A stretch of 64,000 nt of DNA from Caldisericum exile_A (lineage in GTDB: Bacteria > Caldisericota > Caldisericia > Caldisericales > Caldisericaceae), in contig NZ_JBLOBF010000005.1 of assembly GCF_047785965.1 (NCBI RefSeq), forward strand, positions 49,405-113,404, read 5' to 3'. A program made the translations under genes and the position numbers. Each line of letters begins with the position of its first letter. Position 1 is the stretch's first letter. Shown here piece by piece: positions 1-8,353 of this stretch. A model generated the notes under the pieces. That model had not been told where the DNA came from. It saw only the letters and a program-made list of their open reading frames with translations, and did no database searches.

Positions 1-869
1 TTGCAAGCAAGGTCAACGGAATAAACCTTATCATTGGTGGGCATACTCACACGGTTCTTGATAAGCCAACGATTGTAAATGGGACATACATTGTTCAGAC
101 GGGTTCATATGGAAACAATCTTGGTGAAGTCAAACTCTATTTCGAGGCAAAAGCCGATTCGGTAAGGCTTGCAAAAATTGACTACAAATTAATTCCAATC
201 AATGGCGATATTAAAGAGGATGAGGGAATTCTCTCAATTATTAAACCCTATAACGATGAAGTAAGTAAGAAGATGTCAGAGGTAATTGGTGAAGCACTTG
301 TGGATCTTGACGGTTCAAGACCAAATATAAGAATTAAGGAAACAAACCTTGGCGATTTCATTGCGGATTGGATGAGAGAAATTTCAAGTGCGGATATTGC
401 AATTACAAATGGCGGTGGCATTAGAGCCTCTATTCCTAAAGGACCCATAAGTGTTGGGACGATCTATACCGTGCTTCCTTTCGATAATCTTATAGTGATG
501 CTTGATTTGAAAGGCTCCGATGTTCTTGCGGCACTTGAAAATGGGTATTCACAAGTTGAAGCACAAGCTGGAAGATTTGCACAAATTTCAGGGATACGAG
601 TAAAAGTAGATCTTACAAAGAAGCCTGGAAGTAGAGTTGTTGAAGCAAAACTTTTAGACGGCACACCTATTGATCCAAACAAAGTTTACAAAGTGGCAAC
701 AAATGACTTTATGGCAGCAGGTGGAGATGGCTATACTGTGTTTAAGAATGCGCTTTCCATTAAAATTGTAACTGGAAATTATATGAGAGATGATCTTGTA
801 AACTACATTAAAGCACATCCAAAGGTGTATAAAGAAGTTGACGGAAGAATAACATTTGTAACACCATAA
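1..869 (+). CDS. 5'-nucleotidase / UshA-family metallophosphoesterase, 3' part
   Basis: The gene enters from the left edge, open in frame from base 3. It is the C-terminal part of a bifunctional-type 5'-nucleotidase, an extracytoplasmic enzyme family that dephosphorylates nucleotides. The first visible residues include GGHTHTVL, the last metal-binding GHTH motif of the metallophosphatase domain. The rest is the 5'-nucleotidase C-terminal domain, with NGGGIR, FAQISG and ATNDFMAAGGDGY, which form the base-binding pocket. The first in-frame ATG, at 273, is internal and not the start. The signal peptide and first metal motifs lie outside the window. It converges on thyX across a shared terminator hairpin. 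The family assignment is firm; the substrate is not knowable here. Confidence 0.9.
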   Translation, partial: ASKVNGINLIIGGHTHTVLDKPTIVNGTYIVQTGSYGNNLGEVKLYFEAKADSVRLAKIDYKLIPINGDIKEDEGILSIIKPYNDEVSKKMSEVIGEALVDLDGSRPNIRIKETNLGDFIADWMREISSADIAITNGGGIRASIPKGPISVGTIYTVLPFDNLIVMLDLKGSDVLAALENGYSQVEAQAGRFAQISGIRVKVDLTKKPGSRVVEAKLLDGTPIDPNKVYKVATNDFMAAGGDGYTVFKNALSIKIVTGNYMRDDLVNYIKAHPKVYKEVDGRITFVTP

Positions 870-888
870 GAAACTTTATATAAATATC

Positions 889-914
889 AAAAGGGGGCTC
901 ATGAGCCCCCTTTT
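889..914. terminator. Bidirectional terminator between 5'-nucleotidase gene and thyX
   Basis: A 12-bp perfect inverted repeat (AAAAGGGGGCTC / GAGCCCCCTTTT) with a two-base loop. It is flanked by A and T runs on both sides, so it can end transcription from both convergent genes. Confidence 0.9.
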
Positions 915-935
915 AAAGTTTTTATGAGTAGCTAC

Positions 936-1562
936 TCACTCGAAATACTTTATATTTTCTTCATTAAAGATATTTGGTGCAATTGAGGAAACCTGCTTAA
1001 ACATTTCCTCAGCCATTGCTCTTATCTCCCACTGAGCGTGTGGATCAAGGCGAAGTTTAAAAAAGTGCATTAATTCTCTTGCATTTGCAGTTGCAACCAT
1101 TTTGGTTTCTGTTGCATTAGGCAGAACAAATCTTGCATCTTCCTCAGGAATTTTTAATAAGAGAAGTTTTTTGTATGATTCTTCTATTAACTCTAAAGTT
1201 TTTTTAAACACTTCAAGTGCATCAGAATTATTCTTGATTGATGGAGGAATTATAAATGTTGGGTTGTCGTATTTCACATATCTTTGAGATTGCTGTGTAA
1301 ATGAAAAAAATCTATGCCTTACAAATTGATGTGAACAAGATCGTGAGATGCCCTCAATTACAAATGTGAAACTTATATGCTCAAACACAGAAAAATGCCC
1401 CAATTTCAGTGCAAGGTTTATGAGGTGCACGATGTCTTCGCTTTTGAGATTTAAATCTTTTACGGAACCCTGATAGCGAGACTGCCTCATTGCAGTCGCA
1501 ACAGTTATTTCCGGATTAGGAGTATAGTTAATAAGAGTAACAGATACCCTGCCCTCAAGCAC
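936..1562 (-). CDS. thyX: Flavin-dependent thymidylate synthase ThyX
   Basis: Methylates dUMP to dTMP using FAD, NADPH and methylene-tetrahydrofolate; cytosolic. The family signature RHR-x7-S is present at residues 82-92 (RHRFFSFTQQS). The 208-residue length is normal for ThyX. The start is GTG at 1562, preceded by a G-rich stretch in which a GGGGGTG resembles a weak ribosome site. It lies 59 bases downstream of nrdD on the same strand, so the two genes probably form one dNTP-synthesis transcript. No thyA-like gene is visible in the window. Identification is secure; the exact start is less so because the Shine-Dalgarno match is poor. Confidence 0.95.
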   Translation of the reverse strand: MLEGRVSVTLINYTPNPEITVATAMRQSRYQGSVKDLNLKSEDIVHLINLALKLGHFSVFEHISFTFVIEGISRSCSHQFVRHRFFSFTQQSQRYVKYDNPTFIIPPSIKNNSDALEVFKKTLELIEESYKKLLLLKIPEEDARFVLPNATETKMVATANARELMHFFKLRLDPHAQWEIRAMAEEMFKQVSSIAPNIFNEENIKYFE

Positions 1563-1621
1563 AGAACACCCCCAAATCTTCAGTTTTTAAAAATACTCTA
1601 AAAACTATTTGCATCTACTTT

Positions 1622-3685
1622 CTAAATGTCTATTTTCAAATCCACGTTAATCTTAGCAGGTTTTTTATTATTTTCAAGCTCTCCCCTTTTTGCCTTCTCT
1701 TTTAGCTCTTCATCGCATAGAGGACAAAATTCATGCTCTCCTGCTATATATCCATGCTTTGGGCAAATTGAGAATGAGGGAGTAATGGTAATATATGGGA
1801 TTTCGAAGTTTTCTAATATCTTTTTCACAAATATCTTAGCGGAATTAGGATTGTAAAGTCTTTCTCCTAAGAAGAAGTGTACAACAGTCCCACCGGTATA
1901 TAACCTTTGAACCGGCTCCTGAAGCTCAGCAAGTTCAAATGGGTCATCTGTATAGTCTACAGGGAGTTGTGTTGAGTTAGTATAGTAAGGGTTTTCTTCT
2001 GTCCCCGCAGTCACGATATCAGGATAAATTTTTTTGTCCTTCACTGCTAATGAATAAGATGTTGATTCTGATGGTGTTGCTTCGAGATTAAACAGGTGTC
2101 CTGTATCTTCTTGGAACTGCTTTAGTTTTTCTCTTATATGAAGCATTACATCAACTGCAAATTGAATACCTTTTTGCGTTCCCATATGAACTGATCTGTC
2201 AAAAAGCATTTGTAAGGCTTCGTTCATACCTATAATGCCAATTGTTGAAAAGTGATTATCCCAATAATGTCCTGTTGATTCTTTTATAGATTCAAGATAG
2301 ATTCTTGAATATGGGTAAAGTCCCATTTCGGTAAATTTTTCAACTGCATTTCTTTTCTTTTCAAGTCCTTCTTTTGAGGCTTCAAGTATTTCATCAAGCA
2401 TTGCATAGAATTCGTTAATATTGTGATTTGAAAGGTATGCAATACGAGGAAGATTAATTGTGATGACGCCCACAGATCCTGTGAGGGGATTTGCACCAAA
2501 TAGCCCTCCGCCTTTGTTTTTTAGCTCTCTTGTCTCCAAACGAAGCCTGCAGCACATTGACCTTGCATCTTCCGGTCTTAAATCCGAACGGATGTAATTT
2601 GCAAAGTATGGGGTCCCATACTTTGCTGTTGCAGCCCAAACAGGTTCAAGCACTGGATTATTCCAATCAAAGTCCTTAGAGATATTAATTGTTGGTATTG
2701 GAAACGTAAAAGGTCTTCCATGCCCATCGCCTTCAATAAATACCTCAAAAAGTGCCTTGTTTATAATATCCATTTCTTTTTGAAACATGCCGTAGGTATA
2801 TTCCTTGATTGATCTTCCTCCAATAACAACAGGTTTGTCTTTCAAAAGCGGATGCGGCGTTAAATCAACCGTTATATTGGAAAATGGAGATTGTCCTCCT
2901 GTTCTCATTGTTTGGTTCATGTTATATACAAATTCTTGAATTTGCTGTTTTACCTCTTTGTAGGATAAATTATCAAAGTATACGAAGGGAGCAAGAAGAG
3001 TATCAAAAGATGAAAATGCCACTGCACCTGCCGCTTCGTTTTGGAGTGTAAAAAGGAAATTCATCATTTGTCCTAAAATTGATGAAAAGTGTTTGGCAGG
3101 GGTAGAATAAGGTTTTCCCGGAACACCGCCAAAACCACGTTTAATAAGGTCTTCAAGGTCCCAGCCGACACAATAGGCAGTTAGTGAGGAGAGATTATGA
3201 ATATGTACAAAGCCATCTCTATGGTAATCTGCAATCTTCTTGGGATAGACCTTTTCAAGCCAATAAATCTCTTCTGCTTTTCCTGTAATATATGCCTTTA
3301 ATCCCTGTATTGAGTAGTCAATGTTCGCATTTTCATGCACTTCCCAGGTTTCTTCTCCTATGTATTGGTCAAAGAGTTCAGGTATGTTAAGATGTTTTCT
3401 TAATTCTCTAAGTTCTCTTCGCTTCTCTCTGTAGATGATAAATGCCTTTGCAGTTTGAAAGAATCCTTTTCGCATTAATACTTCTTCGATTTTGTTTTGA
3501 ATGACTTCAATGTTTAATGGTTCTTCTTCGTCAATAAGTTCATTTACAACAATGTTTGTTAGGTAGTTAGCTGTTTCTACCCCAAATTCATGTGTTGCAA
3601 TTCCTGCTTTTTCAATTGCTTTAGTTATCTTCTCTTTTTCAAAAGGCACAATTCTTCCATCTCTTTTTTGGACAAATTTTATCAT
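1622..3685 (-). CDS. nrdD: Anaerobic (class III-type) ribonucleotide reductase NrdD, lacking a visible glycyl-radical tail
   Basis: Reduces ribonucleotides to deoxyribonucleotides. The ATG at 3685 is chosen over an upstream in-frame ATG (3736) because AAGGAG lies just before it and the protein then begins directly with an ATP-cone (MIKFVQKRDGRIVPFEKEK). Class III hallmarks follow: the cysteine loop ARSMCCRLRL near residue 378, the KNKGGGLFG and VGVITINLPR segments, and a C-terminal metal site built from CPKHGY and CPLC near residues 644-655. Odd point: after CPLC the protein runs on for about 30 lysine- and glutamate-rich residues and stops. The usual R-V-x-G-Y glycyl-radical segment is absent, and none is seen in other frames before thyX. 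The activase gene nrdG is not in the window. Confidence 0.9.
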   Translation of the reverse strand: MIKFVQKRDGRIVPFEKEKITKAIEKAGIATHEFGVETANYLTNIVVNELIDEEEPLNIEVIQNKIEEVLMRKGFFQTAKAFIIYREKRRELRELRKHLNIPELFDQYIGEETWEVHENANIDYSIQGLKAYITGKAEEIYWLEKVYPKKIADYHRDGFVHIHNLSSLTAYCVGWDLEDLIKRGFGGVPGKPYSTPAKHFSSILGQMMNFLFTLQNEAAGAVAFSSFDTLLAPFVYFDNLSYKEVKQQIQEFVYNMNQTMRTGGQSPFSNITVDLTPHPLLKDKPVVIGGRSIKEYTYGMFQKEMDIINKALFEVFIEGDGHGRPFTFPIPTINISKDFDWNNPVLEPVWAATAKYGTPYFANYIRSDLRPEDARSMCCRLRLETRELKNKGGGLFGANPLTGSVGVITINLPRIAYLSNHNINEFYAMLDEILEASKEGLEKKRNAVEKFTEMGLYPYSRIYLESIKESTGHYWDNHFSTIGIIGMNEALQMLFDRSVHMGTQKGIQFAVDVMLHIREKLKQFQEDTGHLFNLEATPSESTSYSLAVKDKKIYPDIVTAGTEENPYYTNSTQLPVDYTDDPFELAELQEPVQRLYTGGTVVHFFLGERLYNPNSAKIFVKKILENFEIPYITITPSFSICPKHGYIAGEHEFCPLCDEELKEKAKRGELENNKKPAKINVDLKIDI

Positions 3686-3736
3686 TTCTATCACTCCTTT
3701 ATATGCATAGGATAAGAGAAATTGGTCTAAAATCAA

Positions 3737-3873
3737 ATACTCTATAAAAATAATCTTTAAAAACTTAAGTTTAACAAAGTTTCTTTTTAAAAAATTGTAA
3801 AGCTTCGGGGCGCTTTAAAACGTCAAATTTTTCGAAAAAAGTACCAAAAATATAAAATTACCCTAAAAACCTC
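3737..3873. other. AT-rich divergent intergenic DNA between nrdD and HU gene
   Basis: Non-coding stretch carrying the presumed nrdD promoter on the minus strand. No convincing -35/-10 pair could be chosen for nrdD among several AT-rich candidates. Confidence 0.4.
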
Positions 3874-3901
3874 TTGACATAAAGTAAAATTCGTATATAT
3901 T
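3874..3901 (+). promoter_or_regulatory. Promoter of the HU gene
   Basis: A perfect TTGACA (3874-3879), a 16-base spacer and TATATT (3896-3901). It is the strongest sigma-70-type match in this part of the window and points at the HU gene. Confidence 0.8.
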
Positions 3902-3910
3902 AGAATTAAG

Positions 3911-3955
3911 CAAGTATTTATGCGGTGTTATTGAAAGATACTGCATAAATACTTG
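3911..3955 (+). promoter_or_regulatory. Long inverted repeat in the 5' leader of the HU mRNA
   Basis: CAAGTATTTATGC (3911-3923) and GCATAAATACTTG (3943-3955) form a perfect 13-bp stem that can be extended inward by several pairs including G-U pairs. It starts about 10 bases after the -10 box, so it would be at the very 5' end of the transcript, 35 bases before the HU start codon. There is no T-run, so it is not a terminator. It could be a stabilising 5' hairpin or an operator for autoregulation. Confidence 0.65.
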
Positions 3956-3989
3956 AAAATAGCGTTATTAAGAAAGGAGGTGAAAATTG

Positions 3990-4265
3990 ATGAACAAGCC
4001 AGAACTCATTACAGCAATTGCTGAGAAGACCGGAATGAAGAAGAAAGACGTCGAAGCAATGCTCGATGCATTTATCGATGTCGTGAAGGAGACTCTCAAG
4101 AAAGGTGACAAAGTAGCACTTATTGGCTTTGGAACCTGGGCAACAAGAGAGAGAGCAAAGAGGAACGGTGTTAATCCCAGAACCGGAAAGAAGATCTCAA
4201 TTCCAGCAAAGGTAGTTCCTTACTTCAAGGTCGGTAAAGAATTGAAGGACGCAGTTTCTAAGTAG
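3990..4265 (+). CDS. hup: HU-family DNA-binding protein
   Basis: Nucleoid protein that bends and compacts DNA as a dimer. The 91-residue length and the sequence are typical: an N-terminal helical dimerisation part (MNKPELITAIAEKTG), GFGTWATRERAKRNGVNPRTGKK covering the signature and the DNA-binding arm, and IPAKVVPYFKVGKELKDAV at the end. The ATG at 3990 is preferred over TTG at 3987 because AGGAGGTG (3975-3982) is then seven bases away. It stands alone between its own promoter and a strong terminator, which fits a highly expressed single-gene unit. Codon use looks somewhat more GC-rich than the neighbours, as often seen in highly expressed genes. Confidence 0.97.
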   Translation: MNKPELITAIAEKTGMKKKDVEAMLDAFIDVVKETLKKGDKVALIGFGTWATRERAKRNGVNPRTGKKISIPAKVVPYFKVGKELKDAVSK

Positions 4266-4292
4266 TTTCCTAAGCCTTATCTTTCATTGTGG

Positions 4293-4313
4293 GGGGGGTG
4301 ATGCCCCCCTTTT
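4293..4313 (+). terminator. Terminator after HU gene
   Basis: GGGGGG / CCCCCC stem with a five-base loop followed by TTTTATATTTT. Confidence 0.85.
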
Positions 4314-4371
4314 ATATTTTAGAGCTTTTTAAAAATGAATCAATAAATTTCTCAAAGTAAAAAATTATCTC

Positions 4372-4398
4372 TTGACTTTAAAGTTTTTTTCATATAAT
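4372..4398 (+). promoter_or_regulatory. Promoter of the liv operon
   Basis: TTGACT (4372-4377), a 15-base spacer and a perfect TATAAT (4393-4398), about 50 bases before the livK start. The spacer is slightly short, but both boxes are close to consensus. Confidence 0.7.
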
Positions 4399-4447
4399 TC
4401 TTTCAATAAATTTATAAGGGGTAAAAAAACTTAAGAGGAGGCGAAGG

Positions 4448-5584
4448 ATGAGTAAAAAGGCATTAGTTGTGCTACTACTCATTGTAGCACTTGTAAGTAC
4501 AACATTCACGGGGTGTAAAACGGCCCAAGGTCCAAGCGTCAAGATTGGAGGTATTGGTCCTGTAACAGGAGAAGCATCTACTTTTGGTGTATCAACAAGA
4601 AATGGCTATGAAATGATGATTGAGGAGTGGAACGCAAAAGGTGGAGTTCTTGGTAATAAAGTTGAACTTGTATTTGCAGATGACAAAGGAGACCCAACAG
4701 AAGGCGCAACAGCAGCACAGAAACTCATTAATGAGGACAAGGTTGTTGCAATTGCAGGTACAGTTATGATTAAGGTTTCTCTTGCAATTGCTCCTATTTG
4801 CCAAAACGCAGGAATTCCAATGGTTTCACCCACTTCAACTAACCCAAAGGTTACACAAGTTGGTGATTATATCTTCAGGGCCTGCTTCATTGATCCATTC
4901 CAGGGTACTGTTGGTGCAGTGTTTGCATACAATAACCTTAAAGCAAGAAAAGCAGGTGTTCTTTTTGACAACAGTAAAGACTATACAAAAGGACTTGCAG
5001 AATTCTTTAGGGATAAGTTTACTTCACTTGGTGGACAGATTGTTGCATTTGAAGGACATCCAGCAGGTACAACAGACTTTACTCCGTTCTTAACAAAAAT
5101 TCTTGCAGGATCTCCTGATGTAATTTATTGCTCTGATTACTACAACGATGATGGTCTTATGGCAAAGCAAGCAAGACAACTTGGATACAAAGGACCATTC
5201 CTTGGTGGCGATGGTTGGGATTCACCAGACTTAGTTAAAATTGGTGGAGATGCAGTTAATAACTCTTATTTTACAAACCACTTCTCCAAGGATGATCAAA
5301 GACCTGAAGTTCAAGAGTTTGTCAAGAAATATACCGCAAAATATGGTGAAGCACCTGATGCGCTTGCAGCTCTTGGATATGATGCAATGGGACTTATCCT
5401 TCAGGCAATTCAGAATGCAGGTTCAACTGATGGTGCAAAAATAAGAGACGCTTTGAAAAACATCGAATATCATGGAGTTTCGGGTTTGATTAAGTTTGAT
5501 GAAAACAGGAACCCTGTTAAGCCTGCAGTTATTATTAAGATAGAAAACGGTAAACAGGTATATGTAACAACAGTTAACCCATAG
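4448..5584 (+). CDS. livK: Branched-chain amino-acid ABC transporter, substrate-binding lipoprotein
   Basis: Captures leucine, isoleucine, valine or related ligands outside the membrane and delivers them to LivHM. The N-terminus is a lipoprotein signal peptide with lipobox TFTGC; the cysteine at about residue 23 would be lipidated. The remaining sequence is the periplasmic-binding-protein type I fold (IGGIGPVTGEASTFG, YEMMIEEWNAKGGVLG, ALGYDAMGLI). The length of 378 is normal. An AAGAGGAGG ribosome site precedes the ATG. It is first in a five-gene operon and is followed by a terminator-like hairpin, which would give it a higher mRNA level than the membrane genes. Ligand assignment is by family and context only. 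Confidence 0.93.
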   Translation: MSKKALVVLLLIVALVSTTFTGCKTAQGPSVKIGGIGPVTGEASTFGVSTRNGYEMMIEEWNAKGGVLGNKVELVFADDKGDPTEGATAAQKLINEDKVVAIAGTVMIKVSLAIAPICQNAGIPMVSPTSTNPKVTQVGDYIFRACFIDPFQGTVGAVFAYNNLKARKAGVLFDNSKDYTKGLAEFFRDKFTSLGGQIVAFEGHPAGTTDFTPFLTKILAGSPDVIYCSDYYNDDGLMAKQARQLGYKGPFLGGDGWDSPDLVKIGGDAVNNSYFTNHFSKDDQRPEVQEFVKKYTAKYGEAPDALAALGYDAMGLILQAIQNAGSTDGAKIRDALKNIEYHGVSGLIKFDENRNPVKPAVIIKIENGKQVYVTTVNP

Positions 5585-5594
5585 TTTATCTTGA

Positions 5595-5623
5595 GGCAGG
5601 GGAGTATCTTCCCCTGCCATTTT
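5595..5623 (+). terminator. Partial terminator / attenuator between livK and livH
   Basis: GGCAGGGGA (5595-5603) pairs with TCCCCTGCC (5610-5618), followed by ATTTTT. It sits inside the operon, so it probably sets the excess of binding protein over permease. Confidence 0.75.
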
Positions 5624-5639
5624 TGAAAGAAGGTGAAAA

Positions 5640-6548
5640 ATGAGCGGGATATTTAATCTTCAACAGTTAATAAATGGTATTCAACTTGGAAGTGTCTATG
5701 CATTGATTGCTATTGGTTACACTCTTGTCTACGGTATTATCAAGTTGGTTAACTTTGCGCATGGCGATTACTATATGCTTGGTGCATATGCCGCATATTT
5801 TGCAATTAATTTTTTAATTGCTGAGCGTCTTGGACAAACATCTTTAATAGTAATTGCCCTTCTTGTAAGTATGACAATAGGAGCCTTAGCCGCATTTCTT
5901 GCAAATAGAATTGCATATAGAAAATTAAGATATAAACCAAGGCTTTCAGCACTTATCACAGCCATAGGTGTTTCGATGTTTATAGAGTATTTTACTTCAG
6001 CAATTCCTGCAATTGGACCTTCATATAGACCGTTTCCTCAATTTATTTCCATTAAAGATTTTAATATAGGAACAGTGCATTTTACGAATTATCAGATAAT
6101 TAATGTTTCGATTGCAATTGTTTTGATGTTGATATTAACTTACATCATATTTTATACAAGGCTTGGTATGGCGATGAGGGCTTCTTCACAAGATAAAGAT
6201 GCATTAAGGTTAATGGGAATTGATCTTGAAAAAATAATAGATCTTACCTTTATTATTGGTGGTGCTCTTGCAGGTGCTGCTGGTCTTCTTTCTGGACTTA
6301 CTTATCCAAGGATTCTTCCATATATGGGCATTGTCCCTGGATTAAAGGCTTTTATTGCTGCAGTTTTAGGTGGTATAGGAAACATTGTCGGTGCTATGAT
6401 TGGGGCGTTTATACTTGGTATTGCTGAGGTTTTAGGTTATGCGATTAACTCAATTATTGGGGAAGGGATTGCTTATGCAATCTTAATTGTTGTTCTCATA
6501 TTCCTTCCTCAAGGACTATTTGGAAAGAAGACAGGAGAAAAGGTGTAA
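5640..6548 (+). CDS. livH: Branched-chain amino-acid ABC transporter permease LivH
   Basis: One of two integral membrane subunits forming the channel for branched-chain amino acids. The 302-residue protein is almost entirely hydrophobic helices. The family motif VNFAHGDYYMLGAY occurs near residue 40. A cytoplasmic EAA-like loop (SSQDKDALRLMGID) that contacts the ATPases lies near residue 190. An AAGAAGGTG ribosome site precedes the ATG. livM starts one base after the livH stop codon, indicating translational coupling. Confidence 0.94.
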   Translation: MSGIFNLQQLINGIQLGSVYALIAIGYTLVYGIIKLVNFAHGDYYMLGAYAAYFAINFLIAERLGQTSLIVIALLVSMTIGALAAFLANRIAYRKLRYKPRLSALITAIGVSMFIEYFTSAIPAIGPSYRPFPQFISIKDFNIGTVHFTNYQIINVSIAIVLMLILTYIIFYTRLGMAMRASSQDKDALRLMGIDLEKIIDLTFIIGGALAGAAGLLSGLTYPRILPYMGIVPGLKAFIAAVLGGIGNIVGAMIGAFILGIAEVLGYAINSIIGEGIAYAILIVVLIFLPQGLFGKKTGEKV

Positions 6549-6549
6549 T

Positions 6550-7590
6550 ATGAAACTGCTAACTAAGAATAGATTACTTTTTATTTATAGTCTTATTATT
6601 TTTGTAGTAATTCAGGTTCTTTATTCTCTGGGTGTATTAAATAACTACTATATGCAAATAATAGATATTGCCCTTATTAATATTATTCTTGCAACAAGCC
6701 TAAACATCATTAATGGTTTTACGGGACAATTTTCTTTGGGGCATGGTGGATTTATGGCCGTTGGTGCATACACGGCAGGTGTTCTTACAACCTTGATATT
6801 TAAGGTATCACAGATGCAAACGCTTCCTAAGTTTGCATTATTCTTTGTTGCAATTATTCTTGGAGGCATCCTTGCTGCTGTTATTGGAATACTTCTTGGA
6901 ATTCCAAGTTTGAGGCTTAGAGGCGATTATCTTGCTATTGTCACCCTTGCCTTTCAAGAAATTGTAAGAGTTAGTATAAACGCTATTGACTACGTGGGGG
7001 GACCAAGAGGTCTTTTGGGAATTCCGAGACTTTCAACATTTCCTGTGATCTTCTTTACTGCTTTAATATCAATTTTTGTTTTGAAAAATGTTGTCTATTC
7101 AACAATAGGAAGAGCAATGAAGTCAATTAGAGAGGATGAAGTTGCATCTGAACTTGTTGGTGTTAATACAACAAAATACAAGGTAATGGCGTTTTCAATT
7201 GGTGCGTTTTTTGCAGGTGTTGCAGGTGCGTTGCTTGTACATGTTTTACAACTTGCACACCCAACTATGTTTGGTTTTACAAGTCCTAGTATTGCAGGAC
7301 CATTGAGCATTCTCGTTATGGTTTATATTGGAGGTGCAGGAAGTCTAAGTGGATCAATTATTGCGGCAGTTGTTCTTACTGTGCTTTCTGAATTGTTGAG
7401 ACTTGGAATAGATGCATTGAATGGGCTTCATATTTTACCATTCACAGTCGGACCTGAATGGAGAATGGTCTTGTATGCCGTACTTCTTATTGTTGTAATG
7501 CTTTATAGAACTGAGGGTATTATGGGACAAAAAGAATTTGGAGTACTTGTACCAGAAGAGGAGGAAAAAAATGCAACGGGTGGTTCTTAA
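6550..7590 (+). CDS. livM: Branched-chain amino-acid ABC transporter permease LivM
   Basis: Second permease subunit of the liv transporter. The start at ATG 6550 is chosen because AGGAG lies upstream and it follows the livH stop by one base; a longer in-frame ORF from 6487 would lie inside livH. The protein is 346 residues with many transmembrane helices, the GQFSLGHGGFMAVGAYTAGVL motif near residue 60, and a RAMKSIREDEVASELVGVN coupling loop. The C-terminus is charged and overlaps the livG start by 20 bases. Confidence 0.94.
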   Translation: MKLLTKNRLLFIYSLIIFVVIQVLYSLGVLNNYYMQIIDIALINIILATSLNIINGFTGQFSLGHGGFMAVGAYTAGVLTTLIFKVSQMQTLPKFALFFVAIILGGILAAVIGILLGIPSLRLRGDYLAIVTLAFQEIVRVSINAIDYVGGPRGLLGIPRLSTFPVIFFTALISIFVLKNVVYSTIGRAMKSIREDEVASELVGVNTTKYKVMAFSIGAFFAGVAGALLVHVLQLAHPTMFGFTSPSIAGPLSILVMVYIGGAGSLSGSIIAAVVLTVLSELLRLGIDALNGLHILPFTVGPEWRMVLYAVLLIVVMLYRTEGIMGQKEFGVLVPEEEEKNATGGS

Positions 7591-8353
7591 ACTTGATTCT
7601 ATAACTCACTATTTTGGTGGTCTTCGTGCTGTGCATAACTTTAATTTGGAGCTTCCTGAGGGTGCACTGTGGGGGTTAATTGGACCAAACGGAGCGGGTA
7701 AGACAACAATTTTTAACCTAATCACTGGTGTTTATATTCCTACAGAGGGAAAAATATATTTTTATGATAGAGATATTACCAAATACAAACCACACGAAAT
7801 TGTAAGCATTGGTATAGCAAGAACATTCCAAAATTTAAGAATTTTTGGAAATCTTACAGTTCTTGATAATATCCGTATTGCAGGACACTATAGGTTAAGA
7901 TATGGACTTGTAGATTCAATAATTCGTACACCTTCATATTACAGAGAGGAAAAGTCAATAACAGAGGAAAGCCTTGAACTTCTTGAACTCTTCAAGCTTA
8001 AGGATAAGGCATATTTGCAAGCAAAAGCACTTCCCTATGGTGAATTGAGAAGACTTGAGATTGCAAGAGCCCTTGCAACTCATCCTAAACTTCTTCTCCT
8101 TGATGAACCTGCTGCAGGAATGAACCCAAAAGAAGTTTCTGAACTTATGGAAATGATTCTATGGATTAGAAACAAATTTAAGGTTACTATATATCTTATT
8201 GAACACCACATGCAGGTTGTAATGGGTATTTGTGAGAGGATAAAAGTGATGGATTTTGGTGAAACAATTGCTGAAGGAACACCCACAGAGATTCAAAACA
8301 ATCCTCGTGTAATTGAAGCATATCTTGGGAGGAGAGCAAATGTTAAAGGTTAA
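7571..8353 (+). CDS. livG: Branched-chain amino-acid ABC transporter ATPase LivG
   Basis: ATP-hydrolysing subunit on the cytoplasmic face. It has Walker A GPNGAGKTT (residues 38-46), a degenerate signature LPYGELRRLEIARAL as is usual in LivG, and Walker B LLLLDEPAAGMNP with the H-loop in LIEHHM. The ATG at 7571 follows AGAGGAGG with ideal spacing; the longer in-frame ORF from 7538 would begin inside livM. The 260-residue length fits the family. It ends overlapping livF by 14 bases. Confidence 0.95.
   Translation: MQRVVLKLDSITHYFGGLRAVHNFNLELPEGALWGLIGPNGAGKTTIFNLITGVYIPTEGKIYFYDRDITKYKPHEIVSIGIARTFQNLRIFGNLTVLDNIRIAGHYRLRYGLVDSIIRTPSYYREEKSITEESLELLELFKLKDKAYLQAKALPYGELRRLEIARALATHPKLLLLDEPAAGMNPKEVSELMEMILWIRNKFKVTIYLIEHHMQVVMGICERIKVMDFGETIAEGTPTEIQNNPRVIEAYLGRRANVKG

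Noticed and set aside
3685..3736. Longer nrdD start at 3736
   Set aside because: The 17 extra residues precede the ATP-cone and contain the ribosome site of the ATG at 3685.
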